Positions 48,323 through 57,849 of a DNA stretch of 64,000 nucleotides are shown in pieces. Both the position numbers and the translations under genes were made by a program. Under the pieces are notes generated by a model that worked only from the letters and a program-made list of their open reading frames with translations, searched no databases and was not told the DNA's origin. Where the stretch lies: the NCBI GenBank assembly GCA_026387895.1, contig JAPLKT010000148.1:1-64000 (forward strand). The letters are read 5' to 3'. This stretch comes from Gemmatimonadota bacterium (lineage in GTDB: Bacteria > Gemmatimonadota > Gemmatimonadetes > Gemmatimonadales > Gemmatimonadaceae). The number at the start of each line of letters is the position of its first letter. The stretch's first letter is position 1.

Positions 48323-49043
48323 GCTTTCTGACGGGCTTCTTGACTAGCTGTTTGCTGCGTTTCTGATCTGCGGCGTACGTTCCACAGATAGTCCGCACCG
48401 GGCAGACCTCACAGCGCTTGACGCGTGCCGTACAGACAAGTGCACCGAGCTCCATGACGGCCTGATTGTGCACCCAAGTAGCCGCACCGGTGCGCGGAAG
48501 CACCGATTCGGCGATCACCCACAGTTGGGTGAGATCACGAGGCCGCTTGGGGTTCAACGTGGGCGCAAAGACGCGCGCGAGTACGCGTGCCACATTCGTG
48601 TCCACGAGTGCGGCCCGTCGCTCAAAGGCAAAGCTCGAGACCGCTCCCGCGGTATACGCACCGATGCCGGGAAGCTTCCGCAGTTCTTCGTGGTGCGCGG
48701 GGAGTGTTCCGGTACCCTCGGGGCCGGTGACCTGCTTGGATAACGCATGTAGGTTCCGCGCGCGCGCGTAGTAACCAAGCCCTTCCCAGGACTCCATAAC
48801 CCGCCCGGGGGGTGCGTCCGCCAGCACTTCCAAGGTCGGAAAGCGCTCAAGGAATCGGGCGTAATAGTCGAGCACGCGGGCGACCTGTGTTTGCTGCAAC
48901 ATCAGTTCGGAGACAAGCACGTGGTACGGATCGCGCGTGCGGCGCCACGGGAGGTCGCGGCTGTTTCGCTTGAACCATCGCCGGAGCCGTGCGCTGAAAT
49001 CGCGAGCGGCCGCGGCGCTCGGATTCGCCTTCCCTTTGACCAT
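48303..49043 (-). CDS. mutY: A/G-specific adenine glycosylase, short form without C-terminal NUDIX-like domain
   Basis: SELMLQQTQVARV, WEGLGYYARARNLH, LPGIGAYTAGAV, VDTNVARV, CX6CX2CX5C; start moved to 49043. Confidence 0.88.
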   Translation of the reverse strand: MVKGKANPSAAAARDFSARLRRWFKRNSRDLPWRRTRDPYHVLVSELMLQQTQVARVLDYYARFLERFPTLEVLADAPPGRVMESWEGLGYYARARNLHALSKQVTGPEGTGTLPAHHEELRKLPGIGAYTAGAVSSFAFERRAALVDTNVARVLARVFAPTLNPKRPRDLTQLWVIAESVLPRTGAATWVHNQAVMELGALVCTARVKRCEVCPVRTICGTYAADQKRSKQLVKKPVRKRKAPTR

Positions 49044-49717
49044 CAGCGCGGGGTCCAGCTCGGCGTCGTGCTGAACAATCCGTTGGTCACGATAATCTCG
49101 TGCGCGAGCAGCGCCCCGAAGATCAAACTCAACGCGCCGGCCGTAAGACGAATTCCGCGCTGGAACCGAACAACGCGCGTGGTCGCATAGAGTGCAGGCG
49201 CGGCGAGCAGCGCGGTTACGATCATCATTCCCGCAATCGTCCCAACGCCAAACACCGCGAGATACGCGAGCGCCCATCCCGTATCACGAATGGTTGCGAG
49301 GACCAGAAGCGCGATAGCGGCAGAACCTGCGAGCCCGTGCACGACGCCAATGACCAACGGCCGAACTCCAGACGCCGCTGCGTCGGATTCGTGAGAGTGT
49401 GGGTAATGTTTGCCGCGCAGGTTGTCGAAGCCGAGAAGGATCAACATCAGCGCGACACCGAACTCGAGCCCAAGCCCGATGCGAGGTGGAATCACCAGCC
49501 GGAACAACACAATCGCACCCCCAACCACAAACAGCGTGATCGAGTGGCCAATCCCCCAAAGAGCACCGACGCGTGCGGCACGGCCGAGCGTCCGTTCGCG
49601 CGCGACGATGGTCGTCACAGCCACCACGTGGTCGGCGTCTGTGGCGTGGCGGAGGCCGAGCAGAAAACCGAGGATCGCGGCCGAAATCGCCGAAGGGATC
49701 ACCGAGTCATCGATCAT
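49043..49717 (-). CDS. NicO/HupE-like nickel/cobalt transporter family membrane protein
   Basis: LGLRHATDADHVVAVTTIV (HX4DH signature), polytopic. Confidence 0.82.
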   Translation of the reverse strand: MIDDSVIPSAISAAILGFLLGLRHATDADHVVAVTTIVARERTLGRAARVGALWGIGHSITLFVVGGAIVLFRLVIPPRIGLGLEFGVALMLILLGFDNLRGKHYPHSHESDAAASGVRPLVIGVVHGLAGSAAIALLVLATIRDTGWALAYLAVFGVGTIAGMMIVTALLAAPALYATTRVVRFQRGIRLTAGALSLIFGALLAHEIIVTNGLFSTTPSWTPR

Positions 49718-50886
49718 TTGCGAATAACAGATTCGGTGACACTACACGCACCGAGCGTCGGTGGGATCGGTGCCTTGGTGAGTCGCCAGACGCGGCCCCC
49801 GGTCAATACCGCAACTCCGGACGTCGCTCGGCAGCTTGCTGGGATTCCGCGGATGACACCGAAGAAGTCGTACAACGCACTGCCCGCGAACCGCATGCCG
49901 TGGTGTGGGTCCACCAGCGAACGCAACAAACCATCGGAGCGAACGCCAGAGGTGACATCTACGATCTCGATGTCCTCGGCGCCGAGTAGTCGAGCGGTGT
50001 TCGCCTGCCCAACACGCGGTGCGTGGTTTACGAGGTTCGAGATCGAGAGCATACGATCGTTGTTCGCCGCGTAAATCACACGGCGCTGCGCGAGCGCCAC
50101 GACCGACACCGCGAGAGAATCGCGGAACCGTTGTGCGGAGATATCCGCGGCGAAAAACACAAGCGCCCGTGCGGGTTGCGCTATGAGCGAAGCGCGCTCT
50201 GCGGACTCTCCGTGCAGCGACTCTGCCAGCAGCTGTGCTCCCATACTGTGGCCGAGGAGCGTCAGCGTTCCAGGGTGCGTGGCGCGCATGACGACCCGGA
50301 TGGCATCGCGCAGCGCAGGCTGACTCGCAACCGCAGTCGCCGAATCTTCTCGATACGCCCCGGAAATGAGCGCGCGGCGCGTTGGCAGCGTAGCGAGCGC
50401 GCGGTGCGCGGGCCACGAAAACACGATGAGCGGCCCTTCGGCCCGCCCACGATGCATAATCTCCGACGCTTGCGAAATCCCGCGGCGGAACGACGTGGCA
50501 TACCCATGCACATACATCACCGCGCCATCGCCTGTGGGCGCACTGCGTTCGTCGGCGTCGCGGAGCGCGCGTACGAACTCCTCGCGGGACAAGCGCACCG
50601 AGTCCACGACCTTCGACGAAAACGGACGCAGCAACTGATCCGCCAGCACGATCGACGGGAAATCAGTGAAACGCACCACCATCAAGCCGAACTCGAGTGA
50701 GTCGCTGCGGGCTTGCTGCAGGATCCCCCCACGGCGAACACGATTCGTGATGTAGAACGTAGTATCCACGACGGTGTCCGGCTTCACCTTCGGACCGCCA
50801 AAAAGCCCTCCACGTGCGGGCTGCGCCTTAGCAGCGCCAATCGCGGCAGACAGCAGCAAGCTCAGCGCGAGGAAGGTGCGGTTCAC
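49714..50886 (-). CDS. Alpha/beta hydrolase (DUF900-like), exported
   Basis: VMYVHGYATSFRRGISQASEI, VFSWPAHR, LTLLGHSMGAQLLAESL. Confidence 0.85.
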   Translation of the reverse strand: MNRTFLALSLLLSAAIGAAKAQPARGGLFGGPKVKPDTVVDTTFYITNRVRRGGILQQARSDSLEFGLMVVRFTDFPSIVLADQLLRPFSSKVVDSVRLSREEFVRALRDADERSAPTGDGAVMYVHGYATSFRRGISQASEIMHRGRAEGPLIVFSWPAHRALATLPTRRALISGAYREDSATAVASQPALRDAIRVVMRATHPGTLTLLGHSMGAQLLAESLHGESAERASLIAQPARALVFFAADISAQRFRDSLAVSVVALAQRRVIYAANNDRMLSISNLVNHAPRVGQANTARLLGAEDIEIVDVTSGVRSDGLLRSLVDPHHGMRFAGSALYDFFGVIRGIPASCRATSGVAVLTGGRVWRLTKAPIPPTLGACSVTESVIRK

Positions 50887-50893
50887 AATATCT

Positions 50894-52174
50894 CTACGAA
50901 ACCGACTTGGTCTTTCGCTTCAAGAAGTCCATCAGGATGAACTGCCCGAGCGACATCGTATTTGTGAAATACGCGCGGCCCCGCGTAATACTCGAGACCA
51001 TCTTCACGAACTGGATCAACGCCGGATCGCGCGCGAGCATGAAGGTGTTCACCATGATCCCGGAGCGTCGGCAATCCGTGACCTCCTTGAGCGTTTCCTG
51101 CAGCACCCACGCGTCCAGCCCCATCGCGTTCTTGTAGATCTGCCCGTCGGGCATGGTCAACGCGCTTGGCTTCCCGTCGGTGATCATCACGATTTGGCGC
51201 ATGTCCTTCTTCTGCGCCATCAGCAACCGACGGGCAATCTTCAGCCCCTCGGCGGTATTTGTGTGATACGGCCCCACCTGCGCCCCAGCCAGCGCAGCAA
51301 GTGGGATCTCCTCGGCGGAGTCGTGAAAGAGGACCACTTTCAGCGTATCGCCCGGAAACTGCGTCCGGATCAGGTGCGTGAGCGCCAGCGCAACCTTCTT
51401 GGCAGGAGTGAAGCGGTCCTCACCATAGAGAATCATCGAGTGCGAGCAGTCGAGCATGAGCACCGTGGCGCAGCTCGAGCGATACTCGGCCTGGCGCACC
51501 ATCAGGTCGCCGTAGTCGAGGTCGATCGGAACGTCGAGATTCCCGTTGCGCACCAGGGCGTTCTTCAGCGTTTCGTTGACGTCGAGATTGAGCACGTCGC
51601 CAAACTCGTACGGCTTACTCCATCCGTCGGACTCGATACCGGTGGAGAGCCAGGGCGTGTCGTGGGAGCCGAAGCTCGACTTGCCCAGTGAGGAGAGGAT
51701 GCCGCGCAGCGCTTTGTAGCCGAGGAAGTCAACGCCCTTGTCGGTGAGATTGAACTGGACGTCTTTCGCCGCCTGCTGCGCGAGCCCACCCTTGCCGGTT
51801 ACCGCTTGGTGCCCGGCGGGCATCTCCGGCGGATTCTCCATCTTGAGGAACCCTTCTTCCGTCAGGCGCTTGACGATGTCGTCGAGCAGCTGCGCGAGTT
51901 TCTCCTCGGAGAGGTCGTCGCCGTCGCCGCGGAGCGCTTCGAGCATCTCTGGGGTGAACTGTCCGCTTTGAATCAGCGCGTCGAGAATCGCTTGGCGAAG
52001 TCCGTCGAGCGATTTGTCGGCGTCGTCGCCCGTTTCGCCCCAGTACGGGTGATACTGCGTGCCGCCGGCGAAGCCAGACTGCAGCAGGAAATCGGCCAAG
52101 TTGTCCAACAACGACTGGAGGTCCACCTGATCGGCGGCCTCGGGACTGAACTTGGTGTAGGTATGTGCGCGCAT
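50894..52174 (-). CDS. von Willebrand factor A domain protein (CoxE/ChlD-like)
   Basis: [33 protein letters not shown] DxSx[12 protein letters not shown]. Confidence 0.88.
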   Translation of the reverse strand: MRAHTYTKFSPEAADQVDLQSLLDNLADFLLQSGFAGGTQYHPYWGETGDDADKSLDGLRQAILDALIQSGQFTPEMLEALRGDGDDLSEEKLAQLLDDIVKRLTEEGFLKMENPPEMPAGHQAVTGKGGLAQQAAKDVQFNLTDKGVDFLGYKALRGILSSLGKSSFGSHDTPWLSTGIESDGWSKPYEFGDVLNLDVNETLKNALVRNGNLDVPIDLDYGDLMVRQAEYRSSCATVLMLDCSHSMILYGEDRFTPAKKVALALTHLIRTQFPGDTLKVVLFHDSAEEIPLAALAGAQVGPYHTNTAEGLKIARRLLMAQKKDMRQIVMITDGKPSALTMPDGQIYKNAMGLDAWVLQETLKEVTDCRRSGIMVNTFMLARDPALIQFVKMVSSITRGRAYFTNTMSLGQFILMDFLKRKTKSVS

Positions 52175-52342
52175 GCGTCTCCTTTCTACTCTAAATCAAA
52201 CGGATTGTATCTCCAAGGGAAACCAACGAATCGCGTATCCGGTTCCCAGTCAGGGAGCGTTCGTGTGACGTAATTGCATGCGAGATAACGACTTGTGCGC
52301 TAACCCTGCAAACCGTGACTCCGGGGAGCGAGATTATAAGCT

Positions 52343-53578
52343 ATGGCCACCTCCGTCCGCGCATTCAACCCATTCAGGATTCTTGGGCGGCATCGGAATT
52401 TTCGGCTCTTTTTCTTCGGCCAGACGATCTCGCTGATTGGCACTTGGATGCAGCAGGTCGCTGTCGGCTGGCTCGCGCTTGAGCTCTCCAACGATCCTTT
52501 CATGGTGGGATTGGTGAGCGCAGCGGGTTCGTTCCCGATTCTCCTGCTGTCGTTGCCGGCGGGCGTACTCGCGGATCGGACACACAAGCTGAAGCTCGTG
52601 CGCTTAGCGCAGGGCGCGATGCTCATCGAAGCGACGGTTATTTGGTGGTTCGCCTGGTCGGGACACATGACGATCCACTGGCTGGTCGCGCTCTCATTGC
52701 TCGGCGGGACACTCGCGGCCTTTGAGATTCCCGCACGTCAGAGCCTGATTATCGATTTGGTGAACAAGGATGATTTGCTCGACGCTATCGCCCTGAACTC
52801 CGGCGGGTTCAACTTGGCGCGCATTGTAGGGCCGAGTATTGCGGCGTTGGTGATTGCGCAGCTGGGATTAGCTTGGTGTTTTGGGTTCAATGCGCTGAGC
52901 TATCTCTCGGTGCTGATTGGGCTGACGTTGATCAAACTGCCGCCCCGCGATCCGTCGGTTCCGGTGGTGGCGCATGGTTCACCGATCGAGGGGCTCAAGG
53001 ACGCGTTGCGCTACGTGCGTGGCGATCGCGTGATGTGGATTCTGATGCGTATGGTCACGGTGTTCTCGCTGCTGAGCATCCCGGTGCTCACGCTGCTCCC
53101 TGTGATGGCGCGCGATCATCTGCATCTCGATGCTGGTGGGTATGGCGCGTTGATGATGTGCTTCGGCGCTGGTGCACTGGCAGGAGCGCTGGCGATTGCT
53201 GGGGCTGGGCAGTTGCTCCCGCGCGGGCAGATGCTGACGATGTCATCAATCGGCATGGCGGTTGCGATCATGGTGTTCGCGGCGAGTTCGTCACCGGTGC
53301 TGAGCGGGCTCATGCTCTTCCTCTGTGGACTCGCGGCCATCACGAACAACGCGCTGATTAATTCACTGCTACAGTCGCGTGTCCCTGATGCGCTGCGCGG
53401 CCGCGTGATGTCGATCTACGTGATGGTGTATGTCGGTATGAACCCCATCGGGTCGTTCTTCGCCGGCTGGGTGGCGCGGCAGAGTAGCTCCGCCTGGGCG
53501 ATCGGCGGGATGGCGGCGGCAATGTTCGTCTTCACGCTCTGGGCGTTTCGGCGCTACCCTGAGGTGCGGGAGGCGTAA
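52343..53578 (+). CDS. MFS transporter (EntS/DUF894-like)
   Basis: FRLFFFGQTISLIGTWMQQVAVGWLALELSNDPFMVGLVSA; 12-TM-like hydrophobicity. Confidence 0.92.
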   Translation: MATSVRAFNPFRILGRHRNFRLFFFGQTISLIGTWMQQVAVGWLALELSNDPFMVGLVSAAGSFPILLLSLPAGVLADRTHKLKLVRLAQGAMLIEATVIWWFAWSGHMTIHWLVALSLLGGTLAAFEIPARQSLIIDLVNKDDLLDAIALNSGGFNLARIVGPSIAALVIAQLGLAWCFGFNALSYLSVLIGLTLIKLPPRDPSVPVVAHGSPIEGLKDALRYVRGDRVMWILMRMVTVFSLLSIPVLTLLPVMARDHLHLDAGGYGALMMCFGAGALAGALAIAGAGQLLPRGQMLTMSSIGMAVAIMVFAASSSPVLSGLMLFLCGLAAITNNALINSLLQSRVPDALRGRVMSIYVMVYVGMNPIGSFFAGWVARQSSSAWAIGGMAAAMFVFTLWAFRRYPEVREA

Positions 53579-53613
53579 GAAAATGGGCGCCTCAACTTGA
53601 GGCGCCCATTTTC
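53579..53613. terminator. Bidirectional hairpin terminator
   Basis: GAAAATGGGCGCCTCAA/TTGAGGCGCCCATTTTC, flanked by A/T tracts. Confidence 0.9.
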
Positions 53614-53629
53614 TTACGCGCGTGAGCGC

Positions 53630-55099
53630 TTACATCTCTTCGGGATTCCCGCGCCGGCGGCGTCCTTCCTCCCGCGCCGCCCGAGCATACTGCCCCTGAT
53701 CGCTCCGGCTCAGCTTTCGACGCGCTACGAGCGCCTCCAGCACGAGCTCGCAGGCACCCGCCGTAAAGGCATCGTCCTTGGGATTGGCGAGTCCGTTGTT
53801 CGTAACCAAATCGATCAACCCGGGCACCACCTCAAAGGCCTTCCGCATCACGCTCGCGCTGGCATCCTCGCTCACCTGCAGCGCCGAGCCACCGTCGAAC
53901 CAGATCACGATATTGTCGGTATCCGCTCCCGGCGCGTGTTCCTTGAGCACGCCATCAGCTGCGCGACGAATCAGCTCGCGCGCAATCGCGGCACCACCGA
54001 CGAGCTCTCCCTCATACTCAAGCTCAATCTTCCCGGTGATTGCCGGCAGCGCAGCGTACACGTCCGCCAAGCGCGGCACGATCTCGTTCTCATTATTCCG
54101 GATCGCGCGGCGCTCGGCGTTGCTCACCACATTTTCGACCACCGTGATCGGCATGCGCTGGCTTACGCCGCTGCGCTTGTCGATCCGCTTGTCGTTGCGC
54201 GCTTCGAAGGCCACACGCTCCACCAACTCGCTGAGCAACGGCGACAACCGCACGGGACGCTCGGCGCCGCGCTTGGTCCACGCCTCCTGCGCGGTGATGC
54301 TCATGCCGAGCTCTACCGTCTCTGGGTAATGTGTGATGATCTCGCTCCCGATGCGGTCCTTGAGCGGCGTGATGATCTTACCGCGCGCGGTGTAATCCTC
54401 GGGGTTCGCGGTGAAGCAGAGTAATACGTCGAGCTGCAGGCGCACGGGGTAGCCTTTGATCTGCACATCCCCTTCCTGCATGATGTTGAACAGACCGACC
54501 TGCACCTTCCCCGCGAGGTCTGGCAACTCGTTCAGCGCGAAGATTCCGCGGTTCGCACGTGGGAGCATCCCGTAGTGGATCGTCAGCTCGTCGGCCAGCA
54601 TGTGCCCGCCACGCGCCGCCTTGATCGGATCCAAGTCGCCGATCAGATCGGCCACCGTCACGTCGGGCGTCGCCAGCTTCTCCACGTAGCGCTGGTCACG
54701 GCTCACCCATTCGATTGGCGTATCGTCTCCCATCTTCGCGATAAGCTCGCGTGAGAACTTGGAAATCGGCTGGAAAGGCGAGTCGTTGATTTCGCTGCCC
54801 GCCACGATCGGCATGACCTCGTCGAGCAGCGTGGTGAGCGCACGCAGGATACGCGACTTGGCCTGCCCGCGCAGTCCGAGCAGGATGAAGTTGTGCTTCG
54901 ACAGCAGTGCGTTCACGATCTGCGGCATCACCGTATCTTCGTAGCCGAGCACTCCGTCGAACAGAGGGCCGCCGGCGGCGAGCTTGGCGATGAGGTTCTT
55001 GCGCATCTCGTCCTTCACCGTGAGGTGCGCACGGTCGGGAGTCGCGAAGGGGGAGCGCCGAAGGGCGCCCAGTGTGGTCGGAAGGGTCGGAGCGGTCAC
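53630..55099 (-). CDS. AAA+ ATPase, MoxR/magnesium-chelatase-like
   Basis: FILLGLRGQAKSRILRAL Walker A-like, GIFALNELPDLAGKVQVGLFNIMQEGDVQIKGYPVRLQLDVLLCFTANPEDYTARG; GTG start at 55099 proposed. Confidence 0.88.
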   Translation of the reverse strand: MTAPTLPTTLGALRRSPFATPDRAHLTVKDEMRKNLIAKLAAGGPLFDGVLGYEDTVMPQIVNALLSKHNFILLGLRGQAKSRILRALTTLLDEVMPIVAGSEINDSPFQPISKFSRELIAKMGDDTPIEWVSRDQRYVEKLATPDVTVADLIGDLDPIKAARGGHMLADELTIHYGMLPRANRGIFALNELPDLAGKVQVGLFNIMQEGDVQIKGYPVRLQLDVLLCFTANPEDYTARGKIITPLKDRIGSEIITHYPETVELGMSITAQEAWTKRGAERPVRLSPLLSELVERVAFEARNDKRIDKRSGVSQRMPITVVENVVSNAERRAIRNNENEIVPRLADVYAALPAITGKIELEYEGELVGGAAIARELIRRAADGVLKEHAPGADTDNIVIWFDGGSALQVSEDASASVMRKAFEVVPGLIDLVTNNGLANPKDDAFTAGACELVLEALVARRKLSRSDQGQYARAAREEGRRRRGNPEEM

Positions 55100-56460
55100 G
55101 CGGCTGATACCTCTACCAGGTTGTCGTAAAACACAGGGCCATGCCCTAGGTCGGTCTCGCGTTGCGAGGTTGTGGCGTTGGCATTCTCGCCATCGCCGGC
55201 CAGCTTGGTCCACCAAATCGACGGGGCCCACACCACGGTTTCGCGCACGGCATCGGTCACCTGCGCGATCGCGGTGAAACCGCCACGGTCGTTCGCAATC
55301 GTCACTCGGGCCCCATTCATGATCCCGCGACGCGCGGCATCTACCGGATGAATCATTATCTCCGGCTGGGCGTTCCAACGGAGCGACTCCACATTCACAA
55401 ACGTCGAATTCAAGAACTGATGCCGCGGGCTTGAGATCAACGTAAGCGGGTACCGCGCCGCCAGTTCGGGCACGAGCTCCGGGAACTCGTACGGCGGAGT
55501 GAAGGCGGGGAGGGGGTCGAGCCCCATCTGCGCCATCCGTTCCGAGTAGAACTCACATTTCCCACTGGGCGTTGTGAAGCCACCTTCCGCATACGGCAGA
55601 TAGGGCCGCGGCACATTGAGCCGCACCCAGCCGTGCTCCATGAGCGCGTCAAAGGTCACCCCGTGCATGCGCTCGCCCGTGGTGTCGAGCGCTTGCTTCA
55701 CGAGTGTGATATCTTCGTCGCGCAGGCACTCGTGGTCGAGCCCCATCGTGGCCGCGAGCAGGCGGAAGATCTCGGCGTTCGACTTGGCCTCGCCCAGCGG
55801 GGCAACTGCCGGTTGGTTGAGCGTCGCGTACAGATGTCCGTAGGCGAAGTGCACATCCCAATGCTCTAGCTGCGTCGTCGCGGGGAGCACCCAGTCGGCC
55901 CAGTCGGCGGTGTCGGTCTGGAAGTGCTCGAGCACCACAGTGAAAAGATCGTCTCGAGCGAGCCCGCGGCGCACGTCGTTGGTGTCCGGTGCCACCGCCG
56001 CCGGATTCGAGTTGTACACGATCAGCGCCTGCACCGGCGGGCCACCAACGCCGGCGTCGGGGGCGTTGAGCGCCTCGCCGAGCCGAATCATGTTGATCGT
56101 TCGCACGGGGGGCGACAGCTCTGGGCGCTCGAGCCGTTGCTTGTTGAACTGAAAATTCGCGCTGCTCGAGAGCAGCACGCCACCACCCGGCCGGCGCCAG
56201 TGTCCGGTGACGGCCGGCAAGCAGGCGATGGTACGCACCGCCATCCCGCCGCCGGCATGACGCTGGAGTCCGTAGTTCACGCGAATAAACGCAGCCTTCG
56301 CGCGTCCATACTCCCGCGCGAGCGCTACAATTCGCTCCTCGGCGAGCCCCGTGATCTGTGCAACGCGCGCCGGTGGATACTCGCGCACGCGCTCGCGGAG
56401 CGCATCACCGCCGAGGGTGGATGTAATCGTCGTCTTGAAGGCCGTCGGCGAAGAGCACAT
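55096..56460 (-). CDS. Molybdopterin oxidoreductase, C-terminal part of a frameshifted gene
   Basis: [51 protein letters not shown], molydopterin-binding C-terminal domain; N-terminus in a different frame. Confidence 0.88.
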   Translation of the reverse strand: MCSSPTAFKTTITSTLGGDALRERVREYPPARVAQITGLAEERIVALAREYGRAKAAFIRVNYGLQRHAGGGMAVRTIACLPAVTGHWRRPGGGVLLSSSANFQFNKQRLERPELSPPVRTINMIRLGEALNAPDAGVGGPPVQALIVYNSNPAAVAPDTNDVRRGLARDDLFTVVLEHFQTDTADWADWVLPATTQLEHWDVHFAYGHLYATLNQPAVAPLGEAKSNAEIFRLLAATMGLDHECLRDEDITLVKQALDTTGERMHGVTFDALMEHGWVRLNVPRPYLPYAEGGFTTPSGKCEFYSERMAQMGLDPLPAFTPPYEFPELVPELAARYPLTLISSPRHQFLNSTFVNVESLRWNAQPEIMIHPVDAARRGIMNGARVTIANDRGGFTAIAQVTDAVRETVVWAPSIWWTKLAGDGENANATTSQRETDLGHGPVFYDNLVEVSAA

Positions 56461-57181
56461 GCATCATGCCCAGCGCGAGTGCGGCATCGGTGCCAGGGCG
56501 AATTGCAATCCATTCGTCGCATTGGTCCGCGGTGCGCGTGCGGATTGGGTCAATGCAGAGCACGCGCGCGCCCTTTGCGCGCGCCTGAAGCACAAACGGC
56601 CAGAGGTGCGGGTTCGACGTGAGCGTGTTCGTTCCCCAGAGCAGAATCAGATCGCTCTCACTCACCCCTTCGGAGTCTGCGCCGAGGTTGGCGCCGACCG
56701 TCATTTGCATGCCCGTCGCGCCGGCTGTCGCGCAGATGGTGCGATCGAGCTTGGACGCGCCGATCACGTGGAAGAAGCGTCGGTCCATGGACTGTGACTG
56801 CACGTAGCCCATGGTCCCCGCGTACGAGTAGGGGAGGATGGATTGTGGTCCGTGCGCACTCGTGCGAATCGCGTTGAGCTTCGCGGCAATGTCGGTGAGC
56901 GCCTCGTCCCAGCTGGCGGGCGCGAACTGTCCGCTGCCTTTCGGGCCCACGCGCTTCAGTGGCGTGGTGAGACGATCCTTGTGGTAGGTGCGTTCCAGGT
57001 AGCGATTCACCTTCGCGCACAGAAATCCACTGGTGACTGGATGATCCGGATCGCCCTGGATGCGCGTGGCGCGTCCGTTCTCGACTGTCACGAGCATGGC
57101 GCAGGTATCTGGGCAGTCGTGCGGACAGGCCCCGCGCACCGTGAGCGGCGTCGAGTCGAGGGTCGGCAGGGGATTGGCCAT
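56405..57181 (-). CDS. Molybdopterin oxidoreductase, N-terminal part (4Fe-4S domain) of a frameshifted gene
   Basis: [14 protein letters not shown]...[37 protein letters not shown]; ends ...DYIHPRR* where homologues continue. Confidence 0.88.
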   Translation of the reverse strand: MANPLPTLDSTPLTVRGACPHDCPDTCAMLVTVENGRATRIQGDPDHPVTSGFLCAKVNRYLERTYHKDRLTTPLKRVGPKGSGQFAPASWDEALTDIAAKLNAIRTSAHGPQSILPYSYAGTMGYVQSQSMDRRFFHVIGASKLDRTICATAGATGMQMTVGANLGADSEGVSESDLILLWGTNTLTSNPHLWPFVLQARAKGARVLCIDPIRTRTADQCDEWIAIRPGTDAALALGMMHVLFADGLQDDDYIHPRR

Positions 57182-57437
57182 CTTGGAACCTCGCCGGGGC
57201 TGTGGTGGACTTAGCAAATGTAACCGTGGGCAGGGCGCGGGTGCTCCGATATGATCCCCGATGTCGGATCACTGCTTGTATATGGATATAAGTGCTTTTC
57301 TTTCAACAACTTGAACGGCGGTGTTCGAATTCTTTGCATGAATGTCGATACGCCGCATCGCATTCCCTGTGTCGTTATTCTGCATGCGAAACAGGGCGAA
57401 CGTCTTGCTGCTACGACACTTGGGTGTCAGCGGACAC

Positions 57438-57466
57438 TTGACCACTATGACAAGTTAGTGTAGATT
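57438..57466 (+). promoter_or_regulatory. Sigma70-like promoter upstream of small lipoprotein
   Basis: TTGACC-N17-TAGATT about 73 nt upstream of the ATG. Confidence 0.55.
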
Positions 57467-57538
57467 GCGTTGCTGTCGGAGGACTGCGTATTTGGCGCAG
57501 TCTCGACTGTGCCAACCAGTACTCGTAAGGAGATCCAC

Positions 57539-57742
57539 ATGAAGAAGATCGCTCTTGTTGCCTCGGTGCTCGCCATCACGGCGTGCGGCGAAGCGAAGAA
57601 GGAAGAGGCCCCGAAGGCCCCGGAAGCCGCCGTTGTTGCCCCGGCTGTTGACACCACCAAGAAGGACACGACCGCTATGGCCGCCCCGGCCGCCGCTCCT
57701 GCGGCTGCTCCGGCCGCTGCCCCGGCCCCGAAGAAGCCGTAA
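57539..57742 (+). CDS. Small Ala/Pro-rich lipoprotein (67 aa)
   Basis: AAGGAG SD at 57527-57532; MKKIALVASVLAITAC lipobox; PAAAPAAAPAAAPAPKKP tail. Confidence 0.75.
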   Translation: MKKIALVASVLAITACGEAKKEEAPKAPEAAVVAPAVDTTKKDTTAMAAPAAAPAAAPAAAPAPKKP

Positions 57743-57767
57743 TCTCGGCTCTCTTCCTCAGACAGCA

Positions 57768-57801
57768 GAAGGGCGCGATCACCTCGGTGGTCGCGCCCTT
57801 C
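57768..57801. terminator. Hairpin terminator-like element
   Basis: GAAGGGCGCGATCACC/GGTGGTCGCGCCCTTC, one wobble pair. Confidence 0.8.
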
Positions 57802-57849
57802 GCCGTTCTGCTATCAGATTACAGCACCACCAAATCATCAGGAGTTTCC

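Noticed and set aside
56405-57181. Selenocysteine-dependent molybdoenzyme interpretation
   Set aside because: The break is a frameshift ending at TGA in the wrong frame (PRR*), not an in-frame UGA at an active-site position
57251-57463. 70-aa ORF in the intergenic island ([18 protein letters not shown]...)
   Set aside because: No SD or domain, and it overlaps promoter-like elements; likely chance ORF
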